A DNA stretch of 34,008 nucleotides from Leucothrix pacifica (GCF_003172875.1 NZ_QGKM01000006.1:70046-104053), one strand, 5' to 3'. Shown: positions 1-8,303, numbered from the stretch's first letter. Notes: a model not told the origin generated them from the letters alone. Translations and numbers: made by a program.

Positions 1-216
1 TCTTCAACTGCTGCAACAACTTCTTCAGCCTTCTCTTCTTCGACTGCTGCTACAACTTCTTCGGCCTTCTCTTCTTCGACTGCTGCTACAACCTCTTCAG
101 CCTTCTCTTCTTCAACCGCTGCAACCACTTCTTCAGTCTTTTCTTCTTCGACTGCTGCTACAACTTCTTCAACTTTCTCTTCTTCAGCGTCAGCAACAAC
201 TTCATCAGCTTTATCC
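1..216 (-). repeat. 36-bp in-frame tandem repeat
   Basis: Five 36-bp units fill 1-180 (boundaries at 36, 72, 108, 144 and 180), and a degenerate sixth unit covers 181-216. Each encodes 12 residues of the form VEEEKxEEVVAA, where x is A, A, A, T or V going from left to right. Most differences between units are at third codon positions, so the protein repeat is better conserved than the DNA. The array continues beyond the left edge, so its full copy number is unknown. Confidence 0.9.
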
Positions 217-932
217 TGGAAAGGACCCGGAGGTGGAGGTGGTAAATCACCCGATGCTTCTGCAACCTCTTCCGTTGCCTCAACAACAGCTTGCTCTGTA
301 GCAGACGTTTCTGATGTTGCTTCAGCAACAACTGTTTCAGCTGACTCAGCAACAACGACTTCTTCAGCGTCACTTGCCGCATCGGTAACAGCAGCCGCTT
401 CGGCCTCAACCGCATCACCTGCTGTTGTCTCAGCAGTCTCTGTCACTGTTGCTTCAACTTCTGTAACTTCTTCTGTTACGACATCTTTCGCATCATCACC
501 TGCAGCTGCAACAGCCGCCACGGCTGCAGTCGCAGCGCCAGCAACACCTGCGGCTACTTCAGCACCCGCATCACTAACTGCATCTTTTGCATCGGCAACA
601 GCAGCACCGTCCAATGAAGGTACTTCAGGGGCCATTTCCACTGCTTTCTCAACAGTTTCTGAAACAGCGGTTTGCACTGTGTCTACAGCACTCCCGGCAT
701 CAGCTTTAACTGTTTCAACAGCAGCAGTTGCTTCAGTCTTCACGTCTGTGACAACCTGTGAAGCTGTTTCTGTTACCGCCGAGGTAGCTTCCTCAGTCTT
801 AGCTACAGTTGATTCAACCGCGTTTTGAGCAGTATCAGCAACTTCACTATCCGGACCTGTAACTATGATGGCGCCAGAAGCAAGAACTGTAGCAGCAGTA
901 ACTGCCAAGACACCTTTATGCATCGATTTCAT
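1..932 (-). CDS. Ala/Glu/Val-rich exported repeat protein, partial
   Basis: The frame is open from an ATG at 932 to the left edge (310 codons seen, C-terminus missing). An AAGGA lies a few bases before the ATG. The protein begins MKSMHKGVLAVTAATVLASG, a short basic end followed by a hydrophobic stretch, which fits a signal peptide or membrane anchor. The remainder is very rich in Ala, Glu, Val, Thr and Asp, with helix-forming segments of the type DTVQTAVSETVEKAVE that suggest long amphipathic helices. A run of five prolines (PPPPPGPF, about residue 230) separates this from tandem 12-residue repeats (VEEEKAEEVVAA type) reaching the window edge. I do not recognise the family. The layout suggests an acidic periplasmic or surface structural protein. 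It lies 324 bp downstream of gspJ on the same strand but probably has its own promoter. Confidence 0.8.
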   Translation of the reverse strand, partial: MKSMHKGVLAVTAATVLASGAIIVTGPDSEVADTAQNAVESTVAKTEEATSAVTETASQVVTDVKTEATAAVETVKADAGSAVDTVQTAVSETVEKAVEMAPEVPSLDGAAVADAKDAVSDAGAEVAAGVAGAATAAVAAVAAAGDDAKDVVTEEVTEVEATVTETAETTAGDAVEAEAAAVTDAASDAEEVVVAESAETVVAEATSETSATEQAVVEATEEVAEASGDLPPPPPGPFQDKADEVVADAEEEKVEEVVAAVEEEKTEEVVAAVEEEKAEEVVAAVEEEKAEEVVAAVEEEKAEEVVAAVE

Positions 933-1256
933 AACGTTTCCTTCATGCTAAAATTTTTTTAGTATCCACCGTGAGCAGTGCACGACCATGAACTTTCGTA
1001 TTCCTCTAGTGAGAACTCAAATAGTCATCGCTAAGCAATTGTTCCACACACTAAGAGCAGATAACGGGATTATCCACTCAATGAATTTATAATAATTCAG
1101 GGATTTAGTCGCTGGAGCATTACCATATGGTTCATCTATTTTTATACTGCAGCCATTATAGACAAAACTTCGCCTAGTTGTCGCCTTCGATTCAGGAAAT
1201 ATTCACGACACTTGCAAATTATTTCGATTCGAAAGCGACATCTACAACGATAAGCC
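933..1256. other. intergenic region gspJ / repeat protein
   Basis: This 324-bp stretch has no convincing coding frame. It holds a candidate minus-strand promoter (1155-1184), a 13-bp near-perfect palindrome TTTCGATTCGAAA at 1222-1234, and a second TTCGATTC copy at 1186-1193. The region from the candidate start site to the ATG at 932 would be an untranslated leader of roughly 215 bases. No clear intrinsic terminator for the gsp genes is visible. Confidence 0.6.
1155..1184 (-). promoter_or_regulatory. candidate sigma-70 promoter for the repeat protein
   Basis: On the minus strand a perfect TATAAT (plus-strand 1155-1160) is preceded, after an 18-base spacer, by GCGACA (1179-1184), which matches TTGACA at four of six positions. 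It lies upstream of the repeat-protein gene and downstream of gspJ. The prediction is by eye only. Confidence 0.45.
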
Positions 1257-1844
1257 TCAATAATAGAGTGGAAATACGCGTCGCACGTTTCCCCATTGCT
1301 CATGGGTGAGCTTTAACTCGATACCAAGTGGCAGTTCATTCTTAGCCCACTCTGTTTCGTTTTCTCCTTCTGCCGACAAAAAGGCAAAGCTAACCTCATT
1401 AACTTCAGTCAATAAGTTCATTGTCAATGGCTCCGCGTCGTTATGGTCAACATGGTTCCAACTCATGCGCTGTAATGTATTATCCTCCAATACATAACGC
1501 ACACGCTGCAAGCTACTTCGGTTCAAGTCTGTAGGGTTTGAGTTACCGGCCCGAGTAAACTCCATTAAACCAGTATCATAACCACCATCTGACTTTAACG
1601 CCGGAATCAACTCGGAATAACCCGTATTCCTCGGCCTTAGAGTCATCTGTCGTAAATCTTTTTCAATAAAAACCAAGCTACGCTGAAGCTTCTTTAGCGC
1701 CGTTTCATGCTCCAACGAATCCCTGTCATGATTCATGATTGAGACTAAACCGGTATAAGCAACTACCGTCATTAAGGAAAATATTGCTACTGAAACCAGT
1801 AATTCAACCAGCGTAAAACCTGATTCAGAACGAGATTGGTTCAT
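1257..1844 (-). CDS. gspJ: type II secretion minor pseudopilin GspJ
   Basis: This 195-residue protein starts with a short leader and then G/FTLVELLVSVAIFSLM, the prepilin peptidase site with the conserved Glu at +5 followed by a hydrophobic helix. GspJ is a minor pseudopilin that forms the pseudopilus tip with GspI and GspK in the inner membrane and periplasm. The length and the end-of-cluster position after gspI fit GspJ. Its ATG overlaps the gspI stop by 4 bp, so translation is probably coupled. Its usual partner gene gspK does not follow; the next gene downstream is an unrelated repeat protein. Confidence 0.88.
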   Translation of the reverse strand: MNQSRSESGFTLVELLVSVAIFSLMTVVAYTGLVSIMNHDRDSLEHETALKKLQRSLVFIEKDLRQMTLRPRNTGYSELIPALKSDGGYDTGLMEFTRAGNSNPTDLNRSSLQRVRYVLEDNTLQRMSWNHVDHNDAEPLTMNLLTEVNEVSFAFLSAEGENETEWAKNELPLGIELKLTHEQWGNVRRVFPLYY

Positions 1845-2233
1845 AGTTTAGCCACAAAGCCCGTGACTGATGCCGTCAAATCATCGTCATCAGCATCTTC
1901 CAGACGAACATCGATGGTCACGCGCAGAACATTGTCATCGGGTGTTTTTTCTGCGCGTTGCTCCCAGATCCATGTGCGCTGCATCATCTCTTCCTTACCA
2001 CTTTCCGAGCGTACAGGCCACTGTCGACGCAATTTTACCGTTGACAGCTGATTAAGCCCCACCCATTGAGCAGCAGTACTGTCTACCAATATTCCACCAT
2101 TGCGCGCAGCATCCAACATCACCTTAGATACCGTACCCAAAGCGGTTGCAACAATGAGGAGTGCTATTAACACTTCAATTAAGGTAAACCCGGCCTTGTC
2201 CTTTAAACCTGAAGAGACTCTACTCTGACTCAT
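1841..2233 (-). CDS. gspI: type II secretion minor pseudopilin GspI
   Basis: A 130-residue protein with the leader MSQSRVSSGLKDKAG followed by FTLIEVLIALLIVATALG, the class III prepilin cleavage site with Glu +5 and the hydrophobic assembly helix. GspI nucleates the tip complex of the type II secretion pseudopilus with GspJ and GspK. The small size is typical of GspI. It overlaps gspH by 14 bp upstream and gspJ by 4 bp downstream, so the genes form one transcription unit. Confidence 0.87.
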   Translation of the reverse strand: MSQSRVSSGLKDKAGFTLIEVLIALLIVATALGTVSKVMLDAARNGGILVDSTAAQWVGLNQLSTVKLRRQWPVRSESGKEEMMQRTWIWEQRAEKTPDDNVLRVTIDVRLEDADDDDLTASVTGFVAKL

Positions 2234-2756
2234 TAAAGCTCTCCCGCTTCAACTCACCCAGAGGGTCGTACTCTAGTGTAGAGTAGATCTCCTCAGACAA
2301 TGATAATTGATAGGTGAAAGGAGTGATTTCTCCACTAGAGAGAAACAGCAGCTTCGGAGCGGGCACTTCACCATCAAGAGAATCTTCAACAATCAACTCC
2401 TGACCTTCTACCGATGCCAGCTGCCGGAGAAACTCGGGTATCTTTTGAGCCTGAAGTGGCTGTTCTTCTATCAGCTCCCAGCCAGACTTACCACGTTGCA
2501 TGAAACGATACTCACCCTCATCCACAACTAAGCCCAAATCCTGAGACTGCAGAACAGCATGTGTTTGGGCGTAAGAAACTCTGGACTCAAAACGATCTAG
2601 CTCTTCAAACAACAGCTCTTGCTTATCTCCCGGCAAGTACGGTAGTACAACAGAAGTGAGCAGCCCCATAATAGCAATTACCACCATCAGCTCGATGAGA
2701 GTATAACCCTGCTGATGATGGTGAATTGAAAATCGGTGAGGCCTAGACATCAACAT
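2220..2756 (-). CDS. gspH: type II secretion minor pseudopilin GspH
   Basis: A 178-residue protein with GYTLIELMVVIAIMGLL after a short leader: the prepilin cleavage site, Glu +5 and hydrophobic helix. The rest is a soluble domain of the GspH/FimT type. GspH is a minor pseudopilin joining the tip complex to the GspG shaft. The position between gspG and gspI is canonical. Two methionines open the frame (MLMSRPH); either could be the start. It begins 12 bp after the gspG stop. Confidence 0.85.
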   Translation of the reverse strand: MLMSRPHRFSIHHHQQGYTLIELMVVIAIMGLLTSVVLPYLPGDKQELLFEELDRFESRVSYAQTHAVLQSQDLGLVVDEGEYRFMQRGKSGWELIEEQPLQAQKIPEFLRQLASVEGQELIVEDSLDGEVPAPKLLFLSSGEITPFTYQLSLSEEIYSTLEYDPLGELKRESFNESE

Positions 2757-2768
2757 AAAAGTGACGTC

Positions 2769-3200
2769 TTACAGCTGCCAACTACCAATATCATCATCGC
2801 TTTTACGACCATCAGGGCCAAAAGACATAATATCGATATCATCGTGAACACCCGGATTAAGGTACTGATAAGGATTACCCCATGGATCAACAGGAATTGA
2901 TTCCAACTCTTGTTTCCAGCGGCTGCTTGGCTCAGGAGACCCCGTTGGCTTGGTGACCAGCGCCTGCAAGCCCTGCTCCGTACTTGGCAAATTGAAGTTT
3001 TTTAGCTTGTAGAAACCAAGAGCTCCCTTAATGCGCTTAATTTCTGTTCTTGCCACATCTTCCTGAACACCAGAAAACTTATCAATCACGTTAGGTGCGA
3101 CGATTGCCCCGATAATCGCAATGATAGTTACTACTACGATGATTTCCAACAAAGTAAAACCTTTCTGCAAAGAAGGTCTACGCATATTTCCTGTTCGCAT
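2769..3200 (-). CDS. gspG: type II secretion major pseudopilin GspG
   Basis: A 143-residue protein, the usual size for GspG, the main subunit of the secretion pseudopilus. It has KGFTLLEIIVVVTIIAIIGA (prepilin peptidase site, Glu +5), the conserved NVIDKFSGVQEDVARTEI region and the family motif VDPWGNPYQYLNPG. The acidic C-terminal loop (GPDGRKSDDDIGSW) matches the calcium-binding end of GspG. An inner ATG at 3185 would give an eight-residue leader before the cleavage glycine and has AGGA just upstream; the outer ATG at 3200 is also possible. First gene of the gspGHIJ run, divergent from the rhombosortase gene. Confidence 0.93.
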   Translation of the reverse strand: MRTGNMRRPSLQKGFTLLEIIVVVTIIAIIGAIVAPNVIDKFSGVQEDVARTEIKRIKGALGFYKLKNFNLPSTEQGLQALVTKPTGSPEPSSRWKQELESIPVDPWGNPYQYLNPGVHDDIDIMSFGPDGRKSDDDIGSWQL

Positions 3201-3246
3201 TTATCTGAAACCTGTTATTGTTTAAAATTTATCTAATTAAGGCATT

Positions 3247-3852
3247 TTGCCACAGTTGCCGTACTTTCCCAAAGCCATGAATACCAAACTCACCTTAGCT
3301 GTATTGATAGTGACTCTACTGAGCTTTAGTCTGCAGTGGTGGCAACCCGACTTTATTTATGTCAAAAACTCAGTCAATCATGGTGAGTGGTGGAGAGTTA
3401 TTACGGGTCAATTCGTACACACCAACTGGCCACATTTCGCATTAAATATTGGCAGCCTGATTCTATTCGCCTTGCTATTCTATAATACGATTCGTGTCAC
3501 AACCTTTACGATAAGTTTATTTTTATTAGTATTGAGTATTGGCTTATGCATTCACCTGTTTGAGCCCAGAATACACTGGTATGCGGGACTCTCTGGTGCA
3601 ATCTATGGATTATACATCATTGGTGCGCATACCGCTTATCGGGCGGGAGACAGGTTAGTTGGCTCTGCTGTCTCGATATTGGTGATTGGCAAAGCAGTCT
3701 ATGACCACTGGGCCGGCCCTCTTCAAAACAATGCTGAACTCATCGGCGCGCGCGTTGTTACCGAATCTCATTTATACGGTATCGCCACAGCAATCGTGAT
3801 GATTGGGCTTGCTAGCCTCTATCGACTGACTAGCAAACCCACAAGCCATTAG
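3247..3852 (+). CDS. rrtA: rhomboid-family protease, rhombosortase type
   Basis: A multi-pass membrane protein of about 201 residues. Rhomboid features are visible: FVHTNWPHFALNIGSL with the His/His/Asn pattern of helix 2 (about residues 57-71), the serine motif WYAGLSGAIYG (nucleophile Ser near 116) and the His of ESHLYG (near 175). The short form with the GLSG motif and a late His matches rhombosortases (RrtA), intramembrane proteases that process the GlyGly-CTERM tail of proteins exported by type II secretion. The TTG at 3247 has AAGG just upstream; an ATG at 3277 (MNTKLTL) is the alternative but lacks a clear ribosome site. It diverges from gspG and overlaps the convergent purD stop by 4 bp. 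No GlyGly-CTERM protein is visible in the window. Confidence 0.8.
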   Translation: MPQLPYFPKAMNTKLTLAVLIVTLLSFSLQWWQPDFIYVKNSVNHGEWWRVITGQFVHTNWPHFALNIGSLILFALLFYNTIRVTTFTISLFLLVLSIGLCIHLFEPRIHWYAGLSGAIYGLYIIGAHTAYRAGDRLVGSAVSILVIGKAVYDHWAGPLQNNAELIGARVVTESHLYGIATAIVMIGLASLYRLTSKPTSH

Positions 3853-5138
3853 CTTTGTGATTCACGCGCGACGGCTCTGTAGCCGATATCATCACGATAA
3901 TAAACGTTATCCCAGCTGATTTGATGTGTCAGCGCGTATGCTTTTTGTTGCGCCTCCGTGACACCCTTCCCCAGACCCACAGCACATAGCACCCGACCAC
4001 CCGAAGTCACTACATCATTACCTTGCGCTTTAGTACCTGCATGGAATACTTTAGCGTCATCCGCTGATTGTGCTGGTAAACCGTTAATCACAGTACCTTT
4101 CGCGTAATCCATTGGATAACCGCCTGCCGCTAAAACTACACCTAAAGCTGCACGTGAATCCCATTCACTTGTTGCCTGATCTAAAGAGCCATCCAGTGCA
4201 TGATCCAGTAGTTCAACTAAATCCGACTGTAGACGCATCATAATTGGTTGCGTTTCCGGATCACCAAAGCGTACATTGAACTCAAGCACCTTAATTTCAC
4301 CATCAGGCGATACCATCACGCCGGCATACAAGAAACCGGTAAATGAATTACCCTCTTCAGCCATGCCTTTAATCGTCGGCTCAATCACTTGCTGCATAAT
4401 CCGGTCGTGGATCTCAGGCGTCACGACTGGCGCTGGAGAGTAAGCACCCATACCACCCGTATTAGGTCCCAAATCACCATTATCTCTGGCTTTATGATCC
4501 TGAGAACTCGCCATTGGCATGCTGTGAACACCATCAGAGACAACGATAAAGCTCGCTTCTTCACCTGTCAGGAACTCTTCAACTACCACCCTATGCCCGG
4601 CATCACCAAACGCATTACCTGCGAGCATGTCATGAATCGCATCAATTGCTTCCTGCTCTGTCTGCGCGATGATGACGCCCTTACCCGCCGCTAAACCATC
4701 CGCTTTTATCACGATTGGAGCGCCAACAGACTTGACGTACTCAACCGCAGCATCAATTTCAGTAAAATTTCCGTAAGCAGCTGTCGGTATATTATGTCGA
4801 GCCAAAAAGTCTTTAGTGAATGCCTTAGAACCCTCTAACTGAGCAGCAGCCTGTGTCGGACCAAAGCACCTCAGACCCGCTTCCATGAAACGATCAACAA
4901 TACCAAGCACTAATGGCGCTTCCGGACCAACTACAGTCAGAGCAATATCATTTTCTTTAGCAAATGCCAGCAATCCATCCAGATCATCAGATGCAATCGC
5001 GACATTCTCAATGTTTGCTTCCAATGCTGTCCCGGCATTACCAGGGGCAACAAATACCTGAGTAACTTTAGATGACTGAGCTATCTTCCATGCCAACGCG
5101 TGCTCACGTCCACCATTACCTACGAGTAGTACCTTCAT
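3849..5138 (-). CDS. purD: phosphoribosylamine-glycine ligase PurD
   Basis: A 429-residue protein, the same length as the E. coli enzyme, which makes glycinamide ribonucleotide from phosphoribosylamine, glycine and ATP in purine synthesis. Visible are the N-terminal GNGGREHALAWK, the ATP-grasp segment KADGLAAGKGV, and FNVRFGDPETQ with metal-binding Glu/Asn residues. It stands alone here, without purH. It runs toward the rhombosortase gene and diverges from ispH; a promoter candidate sits at 5171-5199. Confidence 0.97.
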   Translation of the reverse strand: MKVLLVGNGGREHALAWKIAQSSKVTQVFVAPGNAGTALEANIENVAIASDDLDGLLAFAKENDIALTVVGPEAPLVLGIVDRFMEAGLRCFGPTQAAAQLEGSKAFTKDFLARHNIPTAAYGNFTEIDAAVEYVKSVGAPIVIKADGLAAGKGVIIAQTEQEAIDAIHDMLAGNAFGDAGHRVVVEEFLTGEEASFIVVSDGVHSMPMASSQDHKARDNGDLGPNTGGMGAYSPAPVVTPEIHDRIMQQVIEPTIKGMAEEGNSFTGFLYAGVMVSPDGEIKVLEFNVRFGDPETQPIMMRLQSDLVELLDHALDGSLDQATSEWDSRAALGVVLAAGGYPMDYAKGTVINGLPAQSADDAKVFHAGTKAQGNDVVTSGGRVLCAVGLGKGVTEAQQKAYALTHQISWDNVYYRDDIGYRAVARESQS

Positions 5139-5170
5139 GCTTTTTCAATCCGCTAAAAATCAACGCGCAT

Positions 5171-5199
5171 ACTATAACTGAATTCATGACAGTGGGTAA
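5171..5199 (-). promoter_or_regulatory. purD: candidate promoter for purD
   Basis: On the minus strand TATAGT (plus 5171-5176) is a good -10 element, preceded after exactly 17 bases by TTACCC (5194-5199), a weak -35. A start near 5165 would give a leader of about 25 bases. No PurR-like palindrome was recognised. Confidence 0.4.
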
Positions 5200-5228
5200 C
5201 TTTTGCTTTCAGGCTTAGGCCTCAATGC

Positions 5229-5237
5229 TGATACAAT
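5229..5237 (+). promoter_or_regulatory. ispH: candidate extended -10 promoter for ispH
   Basis: TGATACAAT is an extended -10 element (TGn followed by TACAAT, five of six matches to TATAAT). It lies 29 bases before the ispH ATG at 5267, giving a short leader. The -35 region is poor, as is common for extended -10 promoters. Confidence 0.45.
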
Positions 5238-5266
5238 CCTACTTTTAACTCCATCTGTAACCGATT

Positions 5267-6211
5267 ATGCAAGTAACTCTAGCTAACCCTCGTGGTTTTT
5301 GTGCCGGCGTAGATCGCGCCATTGACATCGTTGACCGTGCCATTGAGCTACTCGGTGCGCCTATCTATGTCCGCCATGAAGTCGTACACAATAAATTCGT
5401 AGTCGACAACCTACGTGACAAAGGGGCTGTCTTTGTCAACGAGCTTGACGAAGTACCGGATGATTCAACGGTTATTTTTAGCGCACATGGTGTATCCAGA
5501 AAAGTGCAGGATGAAGCTAAGCGTCGTGGCCTCAAAGTTTTTGACGCAACCTGCCCATTAGTGACTAAAGTTCACATGGAAGTGGTTCGCTACAGCCGTG
5601 AAGGTCGTGAAACGATACTGATTGGTCACCGTGGACACCCGGAAGTTGAAGGCACCATGGGCCAGTATGATGATAGCTTTGGCGGAGCAATTTATCGTGT
5701 CGACTCTGAAGAAGAAGTGAATGCATTGGAGATTGAAAACCCTGAACAGATTGGCTTTGTGACTCAGACCACACTTTCAGTGGACGATACCAATATGATT
5801 ATTGAAGCACTAAAGAAACGCTTCCCTTCTATTCAGGCACCTAAGAAGGACGACATTTGTTACGCCACTCAAAATCGTCAGGACGCTCTGAAAAACTTAG
5901 TCGACAATTGTGACTTGGTATTCGTGGTTGGTTCACCAAATAGCTCTAATTCAAACCGACTCAGAGAGATTGCTGAGAAGCGGGGCGTCCCAGCCTACTT
6001 AATCGATGGCGCTGATGATATTCAGGCTGAGTGGTTAGATGGCAAACAAAATATTGGACTGACGGCCGGTGCATCAGCACCTGAGGTATTGGTTCAGCAA
6101 GTGACGCAAAAGCTCACGGAAATGGGTGCAAACGTAATGCCTGACACCCAAGGAATCGTTGAAACTGTTTCTTTCGTACTTCCTAAAGAGTTACGTCAGA
6201 CAAGCAATTAG
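5267..6211 (+). CDS. ispH: 4-hydroxy-3-methylbut-2-enyl diphosphate reductase IspH
   Basis: A 314-residue iron-sulfur enzyme of the last step of the MEP isoprenoid pathway, turning HMBPP into IPP and DMAPP. The three cluster cysteines are present at 12 (NPRGFCAG), 96 ([11 protein letters not shown]) and 198 ([10 protein letters not shown]), with substrate-binding His41, His74 and His124 and Glu126 (HPEVEG). The length equals that of the family. There is no clear Shine-Dalgarno sequence before the ATG. The fkpB gene that often precedes ispH is absent. The stop overlaps the convergent pilin gene by 4 bp. Confidence 0.98.
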   Translation: MQVTLANPRGFCAGVDRAIDIVDRAIELLGAPIYVRHEVVHNKFVVDNLRDKGAVFVNELDEVPDDSTVIFSAHGVSRKVQDEAKRRGLKVFDATCPLVTKVHMEVVRYSREGRETILIGHRGHPEVEGTMGQYDDSFGGAIYRVDSEEEVNALEIENPEQIGFVTQTTLSVDDTNMIIEALKKRFPSIQAPKKDDICYATQNRQDALKNLVDNCDLVFVVGSPNSSNSNRLREIAEKRGVPAYLIDGADDIQAEWLDGKQNIGLTAGASAPEVLVQQVTQKLTEMGANVMPDTQGIVETVSFVLPKELRQTSN

Positions 6212-6759
6212 GGGACACTGACTAATCTCGCCCTGCCTGTGATTGATACGGTAATTCGCTTGCGAATATCATCAGAGGCAGGGCCGATGTTAAAGGTTGT
6301 ATTCGTGGAACGTCCTGAGAACTGGTAAGTCAATGAATCGGTCGCTTGCGCAGAGGAAATTGAAATACCTTTGATTGGTCCATGAACTCTGATTATCTTA
6401 TCCGGATCGTTAGTACCATCACCATCCAAGTCACAAGTAGTGACAGTTTTGGTGATAACACCATCCCCATTACAGTCAGTAAAAATTATCCAACCATGCG
6501 AATAGTCGTCTAATGATTTAGAACACGCTGTGTTGTTGCTACTGGTACAGAGACTTACCGAAATACTTCGTTTCGCCGCTTCACTTCGGGTAAGCATTAA
6601 TGCTGATAGAAAGTCGTTTGAAGACGATGAAACACGGTTGTTTTCAACCATGCTGGTGAAACCGGGTATTGCAATGCTAGCCAGGATAGCCGCAATACTA
6701 ATTGTGATAAGCGCCTCGATTAGGGTAAAACCAGAAGCTCGGCTAATTGTTGTTTTCAT
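6208..6759 (-). CDS. GspH/FimT-type minor pilin
   Basis: A 183-residue protein with [20 protein letters not shown]: prepilin peptidase site, Glu +5 and a hydrophobic helix, followed by the GspH/FimT-type domain ([25 protein letters not shown]). FimT/FimU proteins are minor pilins that prime type IV pilus assembly and, in some species, bind DNA. It has four cysteines (71, 79, 96, 109) and two Asp-rich loops, DCNGDG (95-100) and [11 protein letters not shown] (110-120), that look like calcium sites. No other pilin gene adjoins it, so it is an orphan. It could instead be a second GspH; the FTDxNGDG segment favours FimT. Confidence 0.8.
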   Translation of the reverse strand: MKTTISRASGFTLIEALITISIAAILASIAIPGFTSMVENNRVSSSSNDFLSALMLTRSEAAKRSISVSLCTSSNNTACSKSLDDYSHGWIIFTDCNGDGVITKTVTTCDLDGDGTNDPDKIIRVHGPIKGISISSAQATDSLTYQFSGRSTNTTFNIGPASDDIRKRITVSITGRARLVSVP

Positions 6760-6846
6760 TATTATATTCCCATTATGAGCCTAGCCGATTATACCCAACT
6801 CCATGCAAGACTTGGGCACCAAAAGACGAGCGGCATCACAAAAGCC

Positions 6847-8298
6847 TTATTGCCGCCAGAACACCGGAGTCAACACCACCAACAAAGTAAAGATTTCAAG
6901 GCGTCCCAGTAACATTGAAAACGATAATAACCACTTCGCGAAGTCATTAATTCCCGCATAATTGTTGGCGACATCACCAAGCCCCGGACCAAGATTGTTA
7001 AGCGTCGCTGCAACTGCCGAAAATGCCGTGACCTGATCTAAACCACTCGCCATCAGTAGTAACATAAACAATACAAAAATACCGATATATACCGAGAAGA
7101 ACCCCCAGACTGCTTGCATGACATTATCAGGCACCGGTTTGCGGTTGAGCTTTACCGATATGCGGGCGCTCGGGTGTATTAAACGTAATACCTCCCGCAT
7201 GCCTTGCTTAATTAACAACAGCACACGCACCACTTTCATCCCACCCGCCGTTGACCCTGCGCACCCGCCCATAAAACTTGAAAAAATGAGTAACACAGGA
7301 AGAAAGGATGTCCAGTAAACATACTCTGAGGTAGTAAACCCGGTCGTAGTAATCATTGAAACCACTTGGAACAATGATTTATAAACCGTTTCACCGAGCG
7401 TACTAAATTGATTTTCGATATACAGATAGACAATACACACCAAGCTAATCGCAGCCACACAATAGAGATAGAAGCGTAATTCAGAATCCTGAAAATACAG
7501 TTTTGGATTACGTTTTCGCCAGACTAAAAAATGCAGACTAAAGTTCGCACTAGAGAGCAACATAAAAACGATCGCAACGGTATCGATAGCGTCACTTTTA
7601 AAATACCCCATACTGTCGTCATGCGTCGAAAAACCACCAATAGCGACTGTCGAAAAGCTATGCCCTATGGCATCAAACCAGGTCATACCTGCGAGTTTGT
7701 AAGCAATGGCGCACACTAACGTAAAACCAAAATAGATCAGCCATAACAATTTGGCTGTTTCTTTAATTCGGGGTGTTAGTTTGGAGTCTTTTATCGGCCC
7801 GGGACTTTCCGCCCGGAATAACTGACTACCACCAACACCCAATATTGGCAGGATAGCCACCGCCAATACGATAATCCCCATCCCACCAAGCCATTGCAAC
7901 TGTTGTCTGTAAAACAAAATTGAATAAGGCAAATTATCAAGGTTAGTGATAACAGTTGCACCCGTTGTGGTCAGTGCAGAGATCGACTCAAAAATAGCAT
8001 CAGTCACTGAGATTTCTAACTGACCTGAGAGAATAAGCGGCAAAGACCCGCTAACACCAAGCACGCCCCAAAACAGAATAACGACAAGGAAGCCATCGCG
8101 TAAGCGTAATTCGTTACTAGACTGCCTGAAGGGATACCACGTGACCGCACCCGCAATCAATAAAGCAAAGAACGCTTCGACAAAGGGCATCACATCTGAA
8201 TCATTGTATATCCATCCCACGATCACCGGAAACAGCTGAGTAAAACTGAATAACATCAGCAGCAGCCCAAGAATCCTTATGATCACAGAAAATTGCAT
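6847..8298 (-). CDS. trkH: Trk potassium transporter membrane subunit TrkH
   Basis: A 483-residue integral membrane protein, the length of E. coli TrkH, forming the K+ pathway of the Trk uptake system. The four pore-loop filter segments are recognisable: SALTTTGATV, STVAIGGFST, MITTTGFTTS and LNNLGPGLGD. The gene begins 5 bp after trkA, so both subunits are made from one message. It is the last gene of the minus-strand run and no strong terminator follows. Confidence 0.97.
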   Translation of the reverse strand: MQFSVIIRILGLLLMLFSFTQLFPVIVGWIYNDSDVMPFVEAFFALLIAGAVTWYPFRQSSNELRLRDGFLVVILFWGVLGVSGSLPLILSGQLEISVTDAIFESISALTTTGATVITNLDNLPYSILFYRQQLQWLGGMGIIVLAVAILPILGVGGSQLFRAESPGPIKDSKLTPRIKETAKLLWLIYFGFTLVCAIAYKLAGMTWFDAIGHSFSTVAIGGFSTHDDSMGYFKSDAIDTVAIVFMLLSSANFSLHFLVWRKRNPKLYFQDSELRFYLYCVAAISLVCIVYLYIENQFSTLGETVYKSLFQVVSMITTTGFTTSEYVYWTSFLPVLLIFSSFMGGCAGSTAGGMKVVRVLLLIKQGMREVLRLIHPSARISVKLNRKPVPDNVMQAVWGFFSVYIGIFVLFMLLLMASGLDQVTAFSAVAATLNNLGPGLGDVANNYAGINDFAKWLLSFSMLLGRLEIFTLLVVLTPVFWRQ

Positions 8299-8303
8299 AG
8301 CGT

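Noticed and set aside
1-216. Possible CRISPR-like array at the left end
   Set aside because: The units abut directly with no unique spacers, keep a 36-bp coding period and translate into a regular protein repeat.
158-418. Leu/Lys/Arg-rich open frame overlapping the repeat protein on the same strand
   Set aside because: It lies in another frame of a repetitive low-complexity gene with a clear start and signal sequence in its own frame; the composition is an artefact of the repeats.
6830-6856. Inverted repeat GCGGCA / TGCCGC at the trkH stop
   Set aside because: The arms include the trkH stop region and no T-run follows on the minus strand, so it is not a convincing terminator.
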